Positions 17,594 through 28,400 of a DNA stretch of 64,000 nt are shown here, piece after piece. The translations under genes and the position numbers were made by a program. Under the pieces are notes generated by a model. It saw only the letters and a list, made by a program, of their open reading frames with translations, did no database searches and was not told where the DNA came from. Source of the stretch: Puniceicoccaceae bacterium (lineage in GTDB: Bacteria; Verrucomicrobiota; Verrucomicrobiia; Opitutales; Coraliomargaritaceae); NCBI GenBank assembly GCA_902603705.1, contig CACKVQ010000002.1:23677-87676 (forward strand), written 5' to 3'. Position 1 is the first letter of the stretch. Every line of letters begins with the position of its first letter.

Positions 17594-17731
17594 ACAGTAA
17601 GATTATGTATAGTTAAATATAACCTTAAATTAATACTTTAGTACCATAACCTTTGACGTTAAAATGATAATAAAATTTTATTTATATCGATCATTCGCAA
17701 TAGTTTTACATCGCTCTATATAAACGATACT

Positions 17732-19051
17732 ATGTCTTACAACAAATTCTGGTTACCTGTATATTTATTGTGGCTTACTCTAAAGGTTTGCTCTGCAAAT
17801 GATCCCCCACAAGAAGTTGAAGCACACCTCCCAGAACTTTCTGAATTACTTAAATTTGCTCGGGATCAAGCACCCACCCTAATCGAGCAAGCAATCACGA
17901 AGGAAGAAGCGGATGCCCGCCTGAAGCAAGCTAAGTCAGCCTATTACCCACGTCTTGATCTACTGACTAACTTGGGCTATCGTAAAGATTATCGTAGCGG
18001 CGCCGAAGACACAGATAACTTAGGAATGACTTACAGCGCAGCGCTACGTCGCCCACTCTACCATTGGGGCGCAATTGAGGCAAAAATTGAACAAGCGCGC
18101 CTTAGTCATGACAATGCAATCCTCTATTACTTATACGAGCAGCAACAAACAGAGCGGCAAATTCGTGCTGACTACTTAGCACTCATTCTTGATAATGTAG
18201 CACTTCAAAATGAAGAGACGAAACAAGTGGTCCTTAAATCCAATCACGAAATTGAACAAATTAATTTTGAAGCCGGTAAAACCAGCGCGCTAGCTTACAA
18301 AAAAAGTGAAGTGAATTTAAAAAAATCACTTCTTACAATCGAACGCATCCAACTCTCTAAAAAGCGTATTCTAGAGCGCTTTCAGCAATACGCGGGCTGG
18401 AGCGGATCAAATGCAACACCTATCGAGATTCCTGCTATCGATACCACAACTACCACTCAATGGTTATTAGAGCAGCGGGATGCTCTTACGGACAGTAATT
18501 GGATCTACAACACTAAGCCAGCTCTGCTACAAATAAATGCGATCCAACATCAGAAAGAAGAACTTACACAAATCAAAGCACGACAAAAGCCACTCATTGA
18601 TACCTCGGTAACTGCAAGCCAGAGACAAACCAATACATCCCTACGTAATAATGTAGATACCTTCTCTGTATTTGGAGGTTTACGAGTAAGCTGGAATATT
18701 TTTGATGGCTTTGAAACTCACCACGAGGAAATGGAAACGCTCGCTAAAATCAGGCGGCTGGAATATGGATTTGATCTACTTGATGATAAATTCAGACTTC
18801 AAGCAAATGAAGTGCTAGACTCACTACTATTTCAAACGCGCAGTTTAGAGCTATCGGAAGCAAAACACGAAGTAGAAACTGCTGAATATGGACTACAAAA
18901 AGAAGCGCTTCAAACTGGTCGAATTACAGCAGCTCAACTTCGTAGCGATTCGCTTGACTACAATAAATCAAAATTAGCCCTACTTAAGGCGCGCGCTAAT
19001 CTACACATTGGATTATCAGATTATTTAGATCTCGTATCCCCAATAAGATAA
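17732..19051 (+). CDS. TolC family outer membrane efflux protein
   Basis: A 439-residue outer-membrane factor. An N-terminal signal peptide (hydrophobic LPVYLLWLTLKV, cleavage near residue 22) is followed by long helical repeats with the usual alternation of Gln/Glu/Ala and two similar halves, as in TolC. The motif ADARLKQAKSAYYPRLDL near residue 66 is typical, as is the SWNIFDGFETHHE strand-hairpin region near residue 328. It would form the trimeric exit duct for the adaptor and ABC transporter encoded next (25 bp and 34 bp gaps). Substrate unknown. Confidence 0.85.
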   Translation: MSYNKFWLPVYLLWLTLKVCSANDPPQEVEAHLPELSELLKFARDQAPTLIEQAITKEEADARLKQAKSAYYPRLDLLTNLGYRKDYRSGAEDTDNLGMTYSAALRRPLYHWGAIEAKIEQARLSHDNAILYYLYEQQQTERQIRADYLALILDNVALQNEETKQVVLKSNHEIEQINFEAGKTSALAYKKSEVNLKKSLLTIERIQLSKKRILERFQQYAGWSGSNATPIEIPAIDTTTTTQWLLEQRDALTDSNWIYNTKPALLQINAIQHQKEELTQIKARQKPLIDTSVTASQRQTNTSLRNNVDTFSVFGGLRVSWNIFDGFETHHEEMETLAKIRRLEYGFDLLDDKFRLQANEVLDSLLFQTRSLELSEAKHEVETAEYGLQKEALQTGRITAAQLRSDSLDYNKSKLALLKARANLHIGLSDYLDLVSPIR

Positions 19052-19076
19052 TAAGAAAATTTTAATAGATTACTTT

Positions 19077-20183
19077 ATGCGCTCTTCAAAACTATTTTAT
19101 CTTTTTCTAATTTTAACTGGTATTCTTATAGTGCTCTTTTCTGTTAGACGCAGTCTAAGCCATTTAGTCGAAGCCGAGACTGTAACACGTACGAACGCCC
19201 TCGATGCAGTACCCGCAATCGTACAAGTACGTAGTGATTACACCTTTACTTTAAGTAGCGAAGAAGGTGGGCGCGTGGCACGCTCTAGCCTAGAACTCGG
19301 TGCTATCATCAACAAGGGTGCACTGGTACTTGAGATCGATCCTGCTGACCTTCTAATTACAGCTTCGATATTACAATCAGACATTAGCAATCTTACAGCA
19401 CGTATGGGCCTTAGAAGTGCTCTGGAAGATGCTTTACAAAAACAGCAAGAAGACCTTAAAAACTATGAGCGTTTATATGCAGCTGGCAACTATCCGGAGC
19501 TCGAGATAAAGCGAAAAAGGCGCGCATACAAAGTCTTCGAAGAGAGTCAAGAGTTAGACCGCCTGAAAAAAGTCCAGGCATTACAAGGTTTGCAAAATAG
19601 GCTTCAACTCATCGATCGTCGTATAGAGAAAACTAGGGTTTATGCTCCTACTAGCGGTATAGTCACTACCATCTATGCTTATCCAGGAGAGCTCATCAAT
19701 GCAGGCAACCCACTGGCAGAAGTTATCAGTCAGGCAGTCGTTGTAGAAGCAAAAGTCAATGAGGAAAATTTTTCTGGTATTAGCACTGGGCAAGCTGTGA
19801 ACGTGCGACTTTTAACTTATGGTGATCATCTCTTCTCAGGAGAAATAACCCAAGTATTACCGACCGCAGATGAAGTGAAGCAGCAATATACAGTACTAAT
19901 TGAACTAGACATTGATCCAAAGCTTCTAATTCCAGGACTCTCAGGAGAGGCAAGTATTATACGACGCAAAGTTGCGAATGCTTTAGTCATTCCAAGCCGC
20001 GCGCTCTTGGGGGAGCATGTATTTAAAGTTATCAGTAATAGAGCAATCCTAACACCGGTAAAAATAGGCGTGCGCGGCCTCAATCATGTAGAAATCAAAG
20101 ACGGTCTTGATGACGGCGATGTCATTATTACTGACGATATGGGATCCCTTAAAGACGGAGACCTCATTCGTGTTAAGAATTAA
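19077..20183 (+). CDS. Periplasmic adaptor (HlyD/MacA-like membrane fusion protein)
   Basis: A 368-residue adaptor with an N-terminal membrane anchor (LFYLFLILTGILIVLFSV). A lipoyl half-motif follows (RVARSSLELGAIINKGALVLEIDPADL), then a coiled-coil hairpin at ~residues 100-185 and the second lipoyl half (VYAPTSGIVTTIYAYPGELI). Beta-barrel and membrane-proximal domains complete it. It links the TolC-type duct to the MacB-like permease in the next gene. Length is normal for the family. Confidence 0.85.
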   Translation: MRSSKLFYLFLILTGILIVLFSVRRSLSHLVEAETVTRTNALDAVPAIVQVRSDYTFTLSSEEGGRVARSSLELGAIINKGALVLEIDPADLLITASILQSDISNLTARMGLRSALEDALQKQQEDLKNYERLYAAGNYPELEIKRKRRAYKVFEESQELDRLKKVQALQGLQNRLQLIDRRIEKTRVYAPTSGIVTTIYAYPGELINAGNPLAEVISQAVVVEAKVNEENFSGISTGQAVNVRLLTYGDHLFSGEITQVLPTADEVKQQYTVLIELDIDPKLLIPGLSGEASIIRRKVANALVIPSRALLGEHVFKVISNRAILTPVKIGVRGLNHVEIKDGLDDGDVIITDDMGSLKDGDLIRVKN

Positions 20184-20217
20184 TAGGCACAGGGTTTTCA
20201 CGCTTTTCACCTAACAA

Positions 20218-21459
20218 ATGAAAACAAATCTTCAGATTGCACTTCGCTTCTTACTCTCTCGTAAGCGTGCCATGCTGATGAGTCTAGGCGGCATAATTTT
20301 TGGAGTCGGGTTTTTTATAATTACCCAGGCACAAACCTCTGGATTTGAGCGATTTTTCATTAAGACTATCTTAGGTGTAAATGGAATGGCGCGAGTGGAA
20401 GATCGCTACCAGTCGACCATGCGTAGCATGCAAGCAGATAAAGGCTCAAAGTTTCGCGTTAATCTAGACGATAGCGTCAAGTATATATCTGGAGTGCAGT
20501 TCCCCCAACAAATAATGAATGCCATACATCGCTTCCCAGATGTCGTGGCAACTGCTCCAGTTATTCGCGGCAGTGCCATGTTAATAGCTAACTTTAAAGA
20601 GCAAGATTGTAAGCCGTATGGGATCGATACCCGGCAGCATTTTAGAGTCTCTGACTTGGGAGAGCAAATCATTCAAGGATCGATTAAAGCATTTCAAGAT
20701 AACCCTTATGGAGTCCTTATAGGGGAACGACTTGCAAGGAGAATAAACCTACTGCCTGGTGATACCTTGCTTTTACAAGCACGCGGGGTTTCGCACCGCT
20801 ACCGGGTCGCAGGAATATTTGAAACTGGTGTCGAGCAAGTCGATAAAGAGCGGGTCTACATGCATCTGCCTGCATCGCGCACCTTATTACAACGACCAAG
20901 CGGCGCTTCCTTTATACAAATTAATTTAGACGACCCAGATAAAGCGCCTGAATTTTCTGCACGTTTGGGCCCGGTCTTATCACACTCCGTGATGAGCTGG
21001 CAGCGCCGTGAAAAGACCTGGTTGCAAGTCTTCGCAGTGCTGCGTATATCCTCAGCACTCACGGTATCTACAATTATTCTTATTTCAGGGCTGGGTATGT
21101 TTAACACCTTAGTGATGATCATAATTGATAAGACTCGTGAGATTGCCATCCTACGATCAATGGGTTATACTAGGAGTGATATCACACAGATCTTTATGCT
21201 CCAAGGCCTCTTGGTATTAGGGGCTGGGATTGTACTTGGCTGGGCTTTTGCTGCCAGTGCCACCTACGGGCTATCCCAGTTACCAATACGTATTAGGGGT
21301 ATATTCACTACAGATTCTTTCATAGTTAATTGGGATGTCAGTCATTACGTTTGGGCTGGGGTCATCGCCGCAGTCATTGTGTCTATCGCATCCTACTTTC
21401 CCGCACGACGTGCAGCACGCCTCGAACCGGGTGCTGTAATTAGAGGAAGCAGTAGCTAA
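20218..21459 (+). CDS. MacB/LolC-type ABC transporter permease
   Basis: A 413-residue FtsX-superfamily permease. One membrane helix near the N-terminus (LMSLGGIIFGVGFFIITQA) is followed by a ~220-residue periplasmic MacB-type core domain. Three further helices end the protein, with the conserved cytoplasmic loop KTREIAILRSMGYTRSDI between them. Such type VII ABC systems are mechanotransmitters that push substrates from the periplasm through a TolC duct, or extract lipoproteins (LolCDE). The TolC and adaptor genes just upstream favour the MacAB-TolC arrangement. Confidence 0.85.
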   Translation: MKTNLQIALRFLLSRKRAMLMSLGGIIFGVGFFIITQAQTSGFERFFIKTILGVNGMARVEDRYQSTMRSMQADKGSKFRVNLDDSVKYISGVQFPQQIMNAIHRFPDVVATAPVIRGSAMLIANFKEQDCKPYGIDTRQHFRVSDLGEQIIQGSIKAFQDNPYGVLIGERLARRINLLPGDTLLLQARGVSHRYRVAGIFETGVEQVDKERVYMHLPASRTLLQRPSGASFIQINLDDPDKAPEFSARLGPVLSHSVMSWQRREKTWLQVFAVLRISSALTVSTIILISGLGMFNTLVMIIIDKTREIAILRSMGYTRSDITQIFMLQGLLVLGAGIVLGWAFAASATYGLSQLPIRIRGIFTTDSFIVNWDVSHYVWAGVIAAVIVSIASYFPARRAARLEPGAVIRGSSS

Positions 21460-21464
21460 ATAAA

Positions 21465-22142
21465 ATGAGTACAGTACTAAGAACTGAACAGCTAAACCGC
21501 TATCTTGGAGAAGGTGCTAATCGCGTCCATGCCCTATGCGATGTCGATCTTACTGCGGAAGCAGGTAAGACCTATGCAATTGTTGGACACTCTGGATCTG
21601 GAAAGTCTACGCTACTCTATCTCCTTGGGCTACTGGATCAGCCAGACTCAGGTACTATTGAACTTGCTGGAAAACAAACTGGACAACTAAAGGACGATGC
21701 GCGCACTGCCCTACGCAATCAGTATCTGGGCTTCGTCTTTCAATTTCACTTTCTGATAAAAGAATTTACAACCCTTGAAAACATTACGATTCCGATGCGG
21801 AAGTTGGGACGATGGAGTAAAGAAGAAATGGCTGATCGCGGTATGTCGCTACTCAAAAGTGTCGGGCTAGAAGATAAATACAAACGACTCGGAAATGAAT
21901 TATCTGGCGGAGAACAGCAACGTGTCGCTATTGCTCGCGCCCTAGCTAATGAGCCTGCTATATTGCTAGCTGATGAGCCGACAGGCAACCTCGACCAGAA
22001 CAATGCGGACCGCGTCTTTGGCCTACTAAGCGCTATCTCTCACGAACGAGGTAATGCCTTTATTATGGTTAGCCATAACCGAGAACTCGCGCAGCGCTGC
22101 GATGTAGTTTTTCCAATGGAGGACGGTTACTTAAAAGTATAA
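21465..22142 (+). CDS. ABC transporter ATP-binding protein (LolD/MacB type)
   Basis: A 225-residue ATPase. Walker A is GHSGSGKST (residues 41-49), the signature LSGGEQQR (146-153) and Walker B ILLADE (166-171), followed by PTGNLD, the usual LolD/MacB marker. The Q-loop region reads [14 protein letters not shown]. It drives the permease encoded 5 bp upstream. In canonical E. coli MacB the ATPase and permease are fused; here they are separate genes, as in LolCD. Confidence 0.87.
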   Translation: MSTVLRTEQLNRYLGEGANRVHALCDVDLTAEAGKTYAIVGHSGSGKSTLLYLLGLLDQPDSGTIELAGKQTGQLKDDARTALRNQYLGFVFQFHFLIKEFTTLENITIPMRKLGRWSKEEMADRGMSLLKSVGLEDKYKRLGNELSGGEQQRVAIARALANEPAILLADEPTGNLDQNNADRVFGLLSAISHERGNAFIMVSHNRELAQRCDVVFPMEDGYLKV

Positions 22143-22193
22143 CTAAGATAGAATTTGAATACCTCTACTAACTTTACATCATAACTTAACACT

Positions 22194-22421
22194 ATGAATA
22201 ATGCCCTCTATCATCTCCGTTTTGTTGCATATCTCTTACTACTTCTTGGCTTTGGCCTACTCTTGCGCAACCTACTGCTGTCCTATGACGCATTTAATCC
22301 CAGTTATTTAGGCTACTACCTTAAACAGGAAGTCATTTCCCCCATAATCTTTATCTTGTGCGGAATGTTCACTAGACTAGCCGCACAGCCAATCGCTAAA
22401 TGGCTAACTAAAGATAGTTAA
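22194..22421 (+). CDS. Small membrane protein, unknown function
   Basis: A 75-residue protein with two predicted membrane helices (about residues 8-28 rich in Leu, and 46-62 around VISPIIFILCGMF) joined by a short loop and ending in a basic tail. No family is recognised. It lies 51 bp after the ABC ATPase and 6 bp before the heparinase-like gene on the same strand, so it is probably part of the same transcription unit, perhaps as a transporter accessory subunit. The function is not known. Confidence 0.6.
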   Translation: MNNALYHLRFVAYLLLLLGFGLLLRNLLLSYDAFNPSYLGYYLKQEVISPIIFILCGMFTRLAAQPIAKWLTKDS

Positions 22422-22427
22422 CTTGCC

Positions 22428-24266
22428 ATGGTGTTTTCAGCAGTTCAATCGAAATATCTACTATATCTTAGTTCGATAGCTCTTTTTATAGGACTTACCA
22501 CTGGACAGGCAGAATTGATTGATCGGACGCTAAGATTAGCTGATAGAAATGTACTCAATTCTGCGAAAAATGCACTTAATGATCAGTTCACATTTCAGGG
22601 CGTTACTGGAAGCCCATTAAAAATAAATCATGAAAGTGATGGTTACGACTGGCAGCATCGCGGTCCGAAGGAGGATAAAGAGTGGGCCTGGTTTTTGAAT
22701 CGTCACCATTATTTTGAAGACCTTTATCGCGCCTACAAGAGCACTAATGAGAAAGTTTATGCTGAAAAGATATTTAGTATTTTAGGCGATTGGCTAGAGA
22801 CTCATGCGTCACCCCCATATAGCATTAGTTTTTCCAGTGCATGGCGACCGTTAGAAGTGGCACGCAGAATTTTAGAAAGTTGGGACATTATTTATTTATG
22901 CCTGTGGAATGACCCGTACTTCCCAGATCAACTGCGTGATCGATTTATAAATAGTCTCCAGTCTCATGGCGATTATCTGTTAAAAAATCATGCTCTTTAT
23001 GGCAATCATCTTATTACCGAGATGCTTGCACTACTTAAAGTATCTATACTCTTAGCTGATACAAAACAAGCAGGGCACTGGAAAAGTTATGCTCTTAGTA
23101 AACTAGACGAGCAGTACGAAAAACAAGTCTATCCCGAAGGAGCGCATAAGGAATTGTCCAGTCATTACCAGCGCGTTGTTTCTCTTAATTTCCAGCACTT
23201 ACTCGTACTACTTAAGCATTCTGGTGAGACCGAATTAATCGAAAAGTGGCAAGATAAAGTCGAGCGCTTATGGATATACTTTTCTCAAATTCGCAAGCCT
23301 GATGGTTACGCCCCACTCAATAATGATTCAGACCTAGAAGATGTTGCGGAGCTTCTCCCCAAAACGACTCGTGCCGACTACAATAAAACTAGCTCTACAG
23401 TTTATTTCCCTAATGCGGGTCAAGTTATCTTTCGCGGAGATGATTCTGTAGATAACCCTCAGTCATGGGCTTTCTTTGATATAGGCCCGCGTGGAACAGA
23501 CCACCAACATGATGATTTTTTACATCTATCCATTAGTCATGGCTCCAGTAATTTTTTAGTAGATAATGGCCGATATACCTACCAACCAGGATCATGGCGA
23601 GATTATTTTAAGGGCCCTAGAGCGCACAATATTATAGAAGTCGTCGGGCTACGTCCTCAGCAGATGCCAAAAGAAAGTATCGGTCCACTGTTAGGGACTG
23701 GTTATGCAGAGGGTGAGAATTGGACTGCCGCTTGGGGCGAACAAAATTTTCAAAATTCTTTTGGGAAACATCAAGCCAGCTGGCAAAGATCAGTTATCAA
23801 CTTAACCGATATTGGGATACTAGTAGTCGATCGTATCATCACATTCTCCCCTCAGAAAGTACGGGGCTATTGGCATGCAGCGCCTAATTGTAATTGGCAA
23901 ATCAACGAGCCTAATTATCAGCTACTTGATGGCTTAAATAAACTACAGATCTCGGCCTATAATAACTCTATCTACGAATTCGATCTCGTAGTTATTGAGG
24001 GACAAATAAGCCCAGAGGTCCAAGGTTGGCATAGTAAACGTTTTAACGAAAAGATAGAAGCACCTACTCTAGTCTACCAAAGTAAAATCGACCAACCTGC
24101 GGTATTTACATGGCTTTTTTCTCCAAGCGATAATCAGTCTGAGCTAAAAGCAATCGTAGAATCTGCCCAAGGTGCCTTAGAAATCAATCTAAGCACTAAA
24201 AACAGTAATTATAATATATGGCTACAAACAGCCACCGCAAAACAAGCTTTTGAATTTCGATACTGA
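22428..24266 (+). CDS. Heparinase II/III family protein (secreted polysaccharide lyase-like)
   Basis: A 612-residue protein with a hydrophobic N-terminal export signal. An alpha/alpha-toroid lyase-type domain spans ~residues 90-340 (WRPLEVARRILESWD; a likely catalytic stretch KNHALYGNHLI). The beta-sandwich Heparinase II/III domain follows, with GPRGTDHQHDDFLHLSI and LVDNGRYTYQPG near residues 352-388. Such enzymes cleave uronic-acid polysaccharides by beta-elimination or trim exopolysaccharides during export. With a polysaccharide locus and an export system upstream, a processing role for the cell's own glycan is as likely as catabolism. Confidence 0.8.
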   Translation: MVFSAVQSKYLLYLSSIALFIGLTTGQAELIDRTLRLADRNVLNSAKNALNDQFTFQGVTGSPLKINHESDGYDWQHRGPKEDKEWAWFLNRHHYFEDLYRAYKSTNEKVYAEKIFSILGDWLETHASPPYSISFSSAWRPLEVARRILESWDIIYLCLWNDPYFPDQLRDRFINSLQSHGDYLLKNHALYGNHLITEMLALLKVSILLADTKQAGHWKSYALSKLDEQYEKQVYPEGAHKELSSHYQRVVSLNFQHLLVLLKHSGETELIEKWQDKVERLWIYFSQIRKPDGYAPLNNDSDLEDVAELLPKTTRADYNKTSSTVYFPNAGQVIFRGDDSVDNPQSWAFFDIGPRGTDHQHDDFLHLSISHGSSNFLVDNGRYTYQPGSWRDYFKGPRAHNIIEVVGLRPQQMPKESIGPLLGTGYAEGENWTAAWGEQNFQNSFGKHQASWQRSVINLTDIGILVVDRIITFSPQKVRGYWHAAPNCNWQINEPNYQLLDGLNKLQISAYNNSIYEFDLVVIEGQISPEVQGWHSKRFNEKIEAPTLVYQSKIDQPAVFTWLFSPSDNQSELKAIVESAQGALEINLSTKNSNYNIWLQTATAKQAFEFRY

Positions 24267-24327
24267 TTTGGATATTACCAAATTAAAAATAAGTTTTAAA
24301 ACGTCCGATTACATGAAGGGATACCTC

Positions 24328-25401
24328 CTAGTTTCCAGATAGGGATCCTATGTACCGTATGTATTCTTCTAGTAACCGATTCGGATCAAAGTGCTCAAGA
24401 GCATGCTCTCTAGCGCAATGACCATAATGATTTCGTACTTTCTCATCCTCGAGAAGTGTTTCGATTGAATCTGCCATAGCCTGAGCGTCTGCAGCAGGTA
24501 CTAGCAGTCCGCTCTGCTGGTGCAGAAAGGCTTCCCCCACCCCAGCCACATCGTAAGCAACTGCGGGCAAGCCAGCAGCTTGAGCCTCAATTAAGGCATT
24601 TGGCAAACTATCCCGAAGTGAAGTGGAAGCAATGAGATCACTCGCTCGAAAAATATCGTTAAGCTGACCAACCTTTCCTAAAAAGCGAATTTCTCGATCG
24701 AGGACCAGGCGGCTGGCCAAACGCTGACAATTGCGTAGACAAGGCCCTTCTCCAGCGAATACCAGCTGCGTACCGGCGGGTAGCTTTTTATCAGCAAGCA
24801 GGCGGATTAGCCCTTCTTGGTTCTTCCCAGGAACGAAGTGCGCGACCATGGAAACTACAGGCCTAGTAGGATCTAGGCCTAAGGATATTCGTGCATTTCT
24901 TTGGTCTGCAGAGGTATTGCATAAAGTACTCAATTCTGGGCGAAGTAATGCATTTACCATGGTATGCAAATTTCCATCTACTACGCCGGTGATCCTGGCG
25001 ACTCGCCGTCTCGCCCACTGCGAATTAACTAAAACCAAATCTGCTGTTGCCAAGGTCTTTCGGTAAGCAGCAGGTAACCTTCTGTTCGTCCGGCAAGTAG
25101 CTATTAGAGAGATTTTTGGTATCTGCTGCTTAATTTGGTACCCGCAGCAATTTGCCAACCGCCCAAAGCATATAACTAAATCAGCCTGCTCCATTTTGGC
25201 CCACCGGATGAATCGGCTTTGAGCCATCGGCAGACCAAAGACTTCAAAAAATCGCTCGGCATAGCTCGATTGCCTATGATTAGGAAATAAACTGTAAAGT
25301 CTTGTTTCATAACCAGCACCTTGGAGGGCACCAAGCAACCAATTCGCGTGCGCTTCTGTTCCGCCTCCTTGGCTACGTCCCAATAAGAGGATTATTTTCA
25401 C
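24328..25401 (-). CDS. Glycosyltransferase family 4
   Basis: A GT-B enzyme of ~357 residues. The N-terminus KIILLLGRSQGGGTEAHANWLL and the C-terminal LRDSLPNALIEAQAAGLPAVAYDV, which carries the donor-site glutamates, are typical of GT4. A GTG start at 25401 is preferred because the conserved N-terminus begins there. An in-frame ATG at 25458 would add 19 unlikely residues and run through an 18-bp palindrome. The gene is convergent with the heparinase-like gene (61 bp apart) and follows the giant secreted protein gene by ~90 bp. The acceptor is unknown. Confidence 0.82.
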   Translation of the reverse strand: MKIILLLGRSQGGGTEAHANWLLGALQGAGYETRLYSLFPNHRQSSYAERFFEVFGLPMAQSRFIRWAKMEQADLVICFGRLANCCGYQIKQQIPKISLIATCRTNRRLPAAYRKTLATADLVLVNSQWARRRVARITGVVDGNLHTMVNALLRPELSTLCNTSADQRNARISLGLDPTRPVVSMVAHFVPGKNQEGLIRLLADKKLPAGTQLVFAGEGPCLRNCQRLASRLVLDREIRFLGKVGQLNDIFRASDLIASTSLRDSLPNALIEAQAAGLPAVAYDVAGVGEAFLHQQSGLLVPAADAQAMADSIETLLEDEKVRNHYGHCAREHALEHFDPNRLLEEYIRYIGSLSGN

Positions 25402-25437
25402 ACGACAGAGTCTACTGATTATGTAAGTATATAAGAT

Positions 25438-25455
25438 AGGGATATTAATATCCCT
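25438..25455. promoter_or_regulatory. 18-bp perfect palindrome upstream of the GT4 gene
   Basis: AGGGATATTAATATCCCT is its own reverse complement. It lies 37-54 bp ahead of the preferred GTG start (25401) of the minus-strand GT4 gene, with a TATACT-like -10 hexamer between the palindrome and the start. Position and perfect symmetry suggest a repressor or activator site. As RNA it could also fold to a 7-bp stem with a TTAA loop after the giant-protein gene, but no T-run follows. Confidence 0.5.
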
Positions 25456-25487
25456 CAATAGTATAGATCTGCAAATTCAATTCTGAA

Positions 25488-28400
25488 TTAAGGCCTTACT
25501 AGCTGCCATTGCTCGGTATCGAAGTAGTAGAGCCAGGCACCCGAGGCATCCGCTTCTGCAGGTAACAGATAAGTCCATGTCTTTCGACTCTGGCTCGAAT
25601 GATAATAGAAGCCATTTAAGCCAGAACCAGACCATAACCATGCCTTTAACTTATCAGAATAGAACCAAGCTGCAGAAGAAGTACTAGCAGAAGCCTCATA
25701 TACCCAGCCAAGCCTCCAACTGTAAACCCAATTACTACTCTCCGAAGGCTTATTGAACATACCAAACCATGAGGAATCGTACCAGTCGGAACCTAAGGAG
25801 CTAGCACTGGCTAATGCAGATGATACAGATCCTCCAGATAGAATCCTTTCTAAAGCTTGTACTAATGACATACCGCTGTAGCTGGCTACTAGTTCATCGG
25901 TTGGATTAACCTCAAGGAAAGCATTAATTGCTAGTGCAATTCTGAGGTCATCTATTGGGGAATTTGGCATTTCATAGAGGTGTAAATTTGATAGCGGCAA
26001 GCCACTTGGCCCTATTAGACCACTAGTATCATTATCTAAAGCGAACTGCGTATAATAAGTTATTTTATCGCCTTGGTATCCAGGCACTGTTCTATCGTTT
26101 ATAGTGGTATCCGCGCCCGCTAGTACATCGCTTAAGCGTATCTGACTCTGAGGACTTAAAGTGACCCCATGTTTGTTGAAGAAAACTTGCTGAAGAAATC
26201 CTAAATCCGTATTTAAAGAGCTAAATCGACTCTCATACTCTGGTAATAAAGCGTTTGTCAGAGCATTAGCATCGCTTCCCTGACTGAGATCTATAATAGC
26301 TTGAGCCAGCTCCTCCTTGTCAGGCCATTCTCCCGTCATAGTGCGGTAGATCAGACCAGCTATTTCCGAATTCTCTGCGGAATAAGAATTTAGTAATGTA
26401 GCGATATAAGATGCTCGGGTCTGACCAGAACTGTTGAGTATTCGGAGCCCGTCTTCTATCTCATTATCAGTAGGAGCACGTCCAAAAAGACGCTGAAAGG
26501 CATCATTAAGAAAATCACGATCATTATTAGCTATGTCAACCGGGACTATATCGAAAGTAAGACTCTCTGAAAAGACGCTTCGTGTCAGGGTACTGCTCGC
26601 CGACCTGAGATTATATGTAGCCTGGGCTGTAATGGTAGTGGTACCAGCCGATGCAAAAGTATACCTATGTTCGAAAGCATCGGTATTATTTGAGATATCT
26701 TCCGTAACATAAGCAACGACCCCATTAACAAGATATCTAACGCTAGATAGCTCAAAACTTTCAGTGAACTGCGCGCTGTTAGCTGTATCAAGAATATTAC
26801 TTTTAAGAGTTATTCCATCGCCAACCGAGTAAGTATCCCCGTTAGTTACGCCTGGAGTTACCAATTGCAGTAATGTAGTCTCGTACGGTGAGACAGTAAC
26901 TGCCACATTTACTACATCAGAGGACTCTACGTTTGGGTTTCCATTTGAGTCTTCATGCTTGTCTGTCACTTTTGCAAAAATACGTAAGTTTTCATCTGAC
27001 GTTGGTTGGTATAGCACTGAGAAAGGGGCTTGATTATCAAGCCCTACAGATTCTCCGTTTACAAAGAATTCAACCGTATCAACCCCAGAGCTACCATATA
27101 AGTTTGTTGATTCATCAAAGCCAAATGCACCAGCATTCAGAAATACAGGTGAGCTAAAGTCTATAGTAGACCCATCGGTCGGGTTTGTAATCACAACAAA
27201 TGGTGGGTTAGGATCAACTTCTAAAATAGGCGCTATTGTAGGTATAGAGTGCAGAAAGACATCACGCTTATTATTATCATCCAGTGGTCGCTGATTATTT
27301 TGTGTAAAGCGCAAACCACCAGTATTAGTAGAGTCACTAGCAAAAGCGATGAATCGTCCATCCGCACTAAATGCCGGAACACGGCTCGAACCACTAGAAC
27401 CGCTGCCAGTTACTTCAATTGTAGGTCCACCAAATTGATTAACACTAGCACAAACTGTATCTGTGTTTCCTGGAGTATCGAGAGCACCCGAACTATCAAT
27501 ATCTCTATCAATATAGTATACTTTTGAGCTTCCAGTACTAATAGAACGAATAATCTCACCCGTACCTGGCGTTCCAGTGGTTGGATTAATTGCAGTGTCA
27601 TCGGATTTGATAAATCGCGTATCTGCTGAAGCCACTGATATGCTATTAACAAGAGATCGAAAAGCAACCTTTACACCCGTACGATCTAGTGAGGGTTGCC
27701 TGCTTCCGAAGGCCACGCCAAGTTCATAACTTTCAGTAAATATCCCTGTTTGAGTACCCCCATCAGACATCCCCGTCACCTCTATTATTGCTGAATTCAC
27801 TGGATTCACTGGGGTATAAACTATAGCCTGATTCCCTAGAGCTCCAGGGATTTCGTTGTACAACATTATGGATGGAGTGTGTCCGGCAGGGTCTGATGCA
27901 TATGCAACGATGTTAAGATTAGATGCATTAATAGCTGCAACTAAATTGCTCCTTGTCTCCCCAATGTTAGCCCCAATGGCTACATTAACACCAAAAACAA
28001 AAACGGCATTAGTACTCCCATCACTAAGGGCTATTCGATCAAATGGTGACGGCTGGTTTAATGCCAAATTATCAGCTCTATTGTCTAAATCAACGTCACT
28101 AAAAGTAATTGTGCCATACGATGCCTTCGGATTACTCAAACTTACGCGCTTGGTCGAAGGTACTAATAGATCAGGATCAAAGTTGCGCACGAAGATATCA
28201 GATACATTATTGGTATCATTAGCGACTAGATTAGTAGCTAATGATGAGAAGGCAATTTGTAGGCCATACTCTGGAGTTGCTTTACCACCGTTAATAGCGG
28301 GTTGATCACTATCTCCATTTCCAGCTGCTGTTCCTAAATCGTTTAGGCTGACCAACGAGATATCGCCGCTTGGAACTCCGTTCACTATGTCGCGCATCCA

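Noticed and set aside
27856..28305. 149-codon plus-strand frame inside the giant protein gene
   Set aside because: It is antisense to continuous propeller-type coding sequence and has no motif.
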